Part shown: piece after piece, positions 6,176 through 7,518 of the stretch | Layout of the letters: the number at the start of each line of letters is the position of its first letter | Numbering within the stretch: the first letter of the stretch is position 1 | Source: Anaerolineae bacterium | GTDB taxonomy: Bacteria > Chloroflexota > Anaerolineae > Aggregatilineales > Phototrophicaceae | NCBI GenBank assembly: GCA_020848855.1 | Contig: JADLHH010000481.1 | Coordinates: forward strand, 1 to 7,518 | Reading direction: 5' to 3' | DNA length: 7,518 bases | Translations under genes and position numbers: made by a program | The notes under the pieces: model-generated | Database searches by the model: none | Seen by the model: only the letters and a program-made list of their open reading frames with translations | What the model was told of the DNA's origin: nothing

Positions 6176-7518
6176 TCGTATTTCACCCACACGCTCTTGA
6201 CTTCGCTGTACAGGTCAATTGCCTCTTTGCCCATTTCGCGCCCGTGCCCACTCTGCTTGTAGCCACCGAACGGCGAGGCGGCGTCGGTGTTGCCCCAGGT
6301 GTTGATCCAGATCGTCCCCGCCTGCAGCCTGGCGGCGAAGCGGTGCGCCGTAGCCAGATCGCGCGTCCAGAAACCCGCCGCTAATCCGTAGGGTGTGTCA
6401 TTGGCGCGGCGCAGCAGGTCATCCGGGTCGTCGAACGGCATAGCACACACGACCGGACCGAAAATCTCCTCGCAGACGAGCTTCATGTCGTCGCGGACGT
6501 TGACGAAGATCGTCGGCTCGATGAAATAGCCATCTTGCAGCGCGCCGCCCATGCGTTTGCCGCCGATCATGCTGCTGCCGCCCGCTTCGTAGCCGTTCTG
6601 GATGTAGCCCATGACCGTGTTCATCTGCTCGGCGCTGATTACGGGACCCAACTGCGGTTGGTCGCGCTGCATCCCCATGCCGATCTTGATTTTTTCCGTC
6701 TCGTCCGCCATACCCTCGATCACGCGGTCGAAGATTGGGCGCTGGATGTACAGACGCGACCCCGCCGTGCAGGACTGCCCGTTGTTGCCGAAGATCGCCC
6801 AGGTCGCCCCGGTGATGGCGTTGTCGAGGTCAGCGTCGGCGAAGATGATATTCGGGCTTTTGCCGCCCAGTTCCAGCGAAACACGCTTCAGCGTCGCCGC
6901 CGAACTGCGGATGATCGTTTTAGCCACGCTGACGCTGCCGGTGAAGCCGATCTTGTTGACGCCGAGTTGTTCGACCAGCGCCGCGCCTGCCGTCTCGCCG
7001 TAGCCGGTGATTACGTTGAATACGCCCGGCGGAAAGCCGACTTCCTCGAACAACTGCGCCAGATACAGCGTGCTGAGCGGCGTCTGCTCGGCGGGCTTGA
7101 GGATAATACAGTTGCCCGCTGCCAGCGCCGGGGCAATCTTCCACGACGCCATTAGCAGCGGATAATTCCAGGGGACGATCAGCCCGCAAACGCCGACCGG
7201 CTCGCGCACGGTGTAGTTGAACATGCCTTGCGCGCTGACCGGAATGGTCGTGCCCTCGATCTTGGTGACCCACCCGGAGTAATAGCGGAAATGCTCGGCG
7301 GAGAGCGGCGCGTCGACCGTTTCGGTCACCGAGACGGGTCTGCCGTTGTCGAGCGAATCCAACTGGGCGAAGACCGGCGCACGCGCCTCGATCAGATCGG
7401 CGAAGCGCCAGATCAAGCGGCTGCGGTCGGCGGCGGTCAGCTTGAGATGCCACGCGCCGCTGTCGAACGTCTGCCGCGCCGCGCGAACCGCCTTGTCCAC
7501 GTCCAGCGCGCCGCCCGA
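6172..7518 (-). CDS. NAD(P)-dependent aldehyde dehydrogenase, 5' end beyond the window
   Basis: The frame is open at the right edge; 448 residues are visible and roughly 40-50 N-terminal residues should lie outside. It is a typical ALDH-superfamily enzyme oxidising an aldehyde to an acid. Counting from the first visible residue (Ser at 7518), the signatures are PWNYPL with Asn117, LKPAEQTPL with the cofactor Lys141, FTGSVSVAK, the general-base motif LELGGKSPN with Glu216, the catalytic Cys250 in NNGQSCTAGSR, EEIFGPVV at about 350, and SPFGGYKQSGHGRE near the C-terminus. All catalytic residues are intact. The pattern is that of ALDH1/2- and betaine-aldehyde-type enzymes; the exact aldehyde cannot be told. 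It is the first visible gene of the operon and probably oxidises the aldehyde released by the downstream aldolase, or by the thiolase-like protein. A GTG at 7500 is internal (V in LDVDKAV), not the start. Confidence 0.93.
   Translation of the reverse strand, partial: SGGALDVDKAVRAARQTFDSGAWHLKLTAADRSRLIWRFADLIEARAPVFAQLDSLDNGRPVSVTETVDAPLSAEHFRYYSGWVTKIEGTTIPVSAQGMFNYTVREPVGVCGLIVPWNYPLLMASWKIAPALAAGNCIILKPAEQTPLSTLYLAQLFEEVGFPPGVFNVITGYGETAGAALVEQLGVNKIGFTGSVSVAKTIIRSSAATLKRVSLELGGKSPNIIFADADLDNAITGATWAIFGNNGQSCTAGSRLYIQRPIFDRVIEGMADETEKIKIGMGMQRDQPQLGPVISAEQMNTVMGYIQNGYEAGGSSMIGGKRMGGALQDGYFIEPTIFVNVRDDMKLVCEEIFGPVVCAMPFDDPDDLLRRANDTPYGLAAGFWTRDLATAHRFAARLQAGTIWINTWGNTDAASPFGGYKQSGHGREMGKEAIDLYSEVKSVWVKYE

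Noticed and set aside
6535..7155. Plus-strand frame of 206 codons opposite the aldehyde dehydrogenase
   Set aside because: Antisense to a fully conserved ALDH region; no motif and no ribosome site of note.
386..7518. Naming the operon a sulfoquinovose (sulfo-EMP-type) or fucose pathway
   Set aside because: An isomerase, LacD-type aldolase and aldehyde dehydrogenase would fit either, but no sulfosugar- or fucose-specific gene, transporter or regulator is visible and substrate-determining residues cannot be read with confidence.
1..7518. tRNA, rRNA, CRISPR array or riboswitch
   Set aside because: No repeat-spacer pattern or RNA-gene structure was seen; almost all DNA outside 190-385 is coding, and the operon's promoter region lies beyond the right edge.

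Overview
The window is GC-rich bacterial DNA dominated by one tightly packed catabolic operon. All of the operon is read from the minus strand, so transcription runs from base 7518 toward base 386. The family mix and the integrase-type transposase tail would fit a Chloroflexota (Anaerolineae-like) or similar environmental genome. That taxonomic call is an impression from protein style, not a demonstrated result.

Layout from the left edge. Bases 1-189 (plus strand) encode the last 62 codons of an integrase-core (rve-type) transposase whose body lies outside the window. Bases 190-385 are a relic zone: a weak terminator-like hairpin, then a short plus-strand reading frame (245-376) that resembles the second-half region of an aquaporin with the NPA loop missing, then a small palindrome at the operon's 3' end. 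Bases 386-7518 hold seven minus-strand genes. In transcription order they are an NAD(P)-type aldehyde dehydrogenase (5' end off the window), a LacD/tagatose-bisphosphate-aldolase-family class I aldolase, a thiolase-fold protein, a DUF35 zinc-ribbon/OB-fold protein, DhaK, DhaL, and an L-fucose/L-arabinose-isomerase-family protein. Every junction overlaps or is separated by at most 2 bases, so translational coupling is expected throughout.

How the genes may work together (inference). An aldose is isomerised to a ketose by the FucI-like enzyme, and a class I aldolase splits a ketose. DhaK-DhaL either phosphorylates the ketose before cleavage or converts released dihydroxyacetone to DHAP, and the aldehyde dehydrogenase oxidises the aldehyde fragment. 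This is the outline of a carbohydrate (or modified-sugar) degradation pathway, but the substrate cannot be read from the sequence.

The most unusual element is the thiolase-fold protein. It has lost both canonical thiolase catalytic residues (Gly89 where the nucleophilic Cys belongs, Ala347 where the GHP-motif His belongs) yet keeps the thiolase scaffold and is coupled to a DUF35 partner. That combination recalls the thiolase-like aldolase Ltp2 with its DUF35 partner in steroid side-chain degradation, rather than a true acetyl-CoA acetyltransferase. Its presence inside a sugar-type operon is the best candidate here for an undescribed biochemical system.
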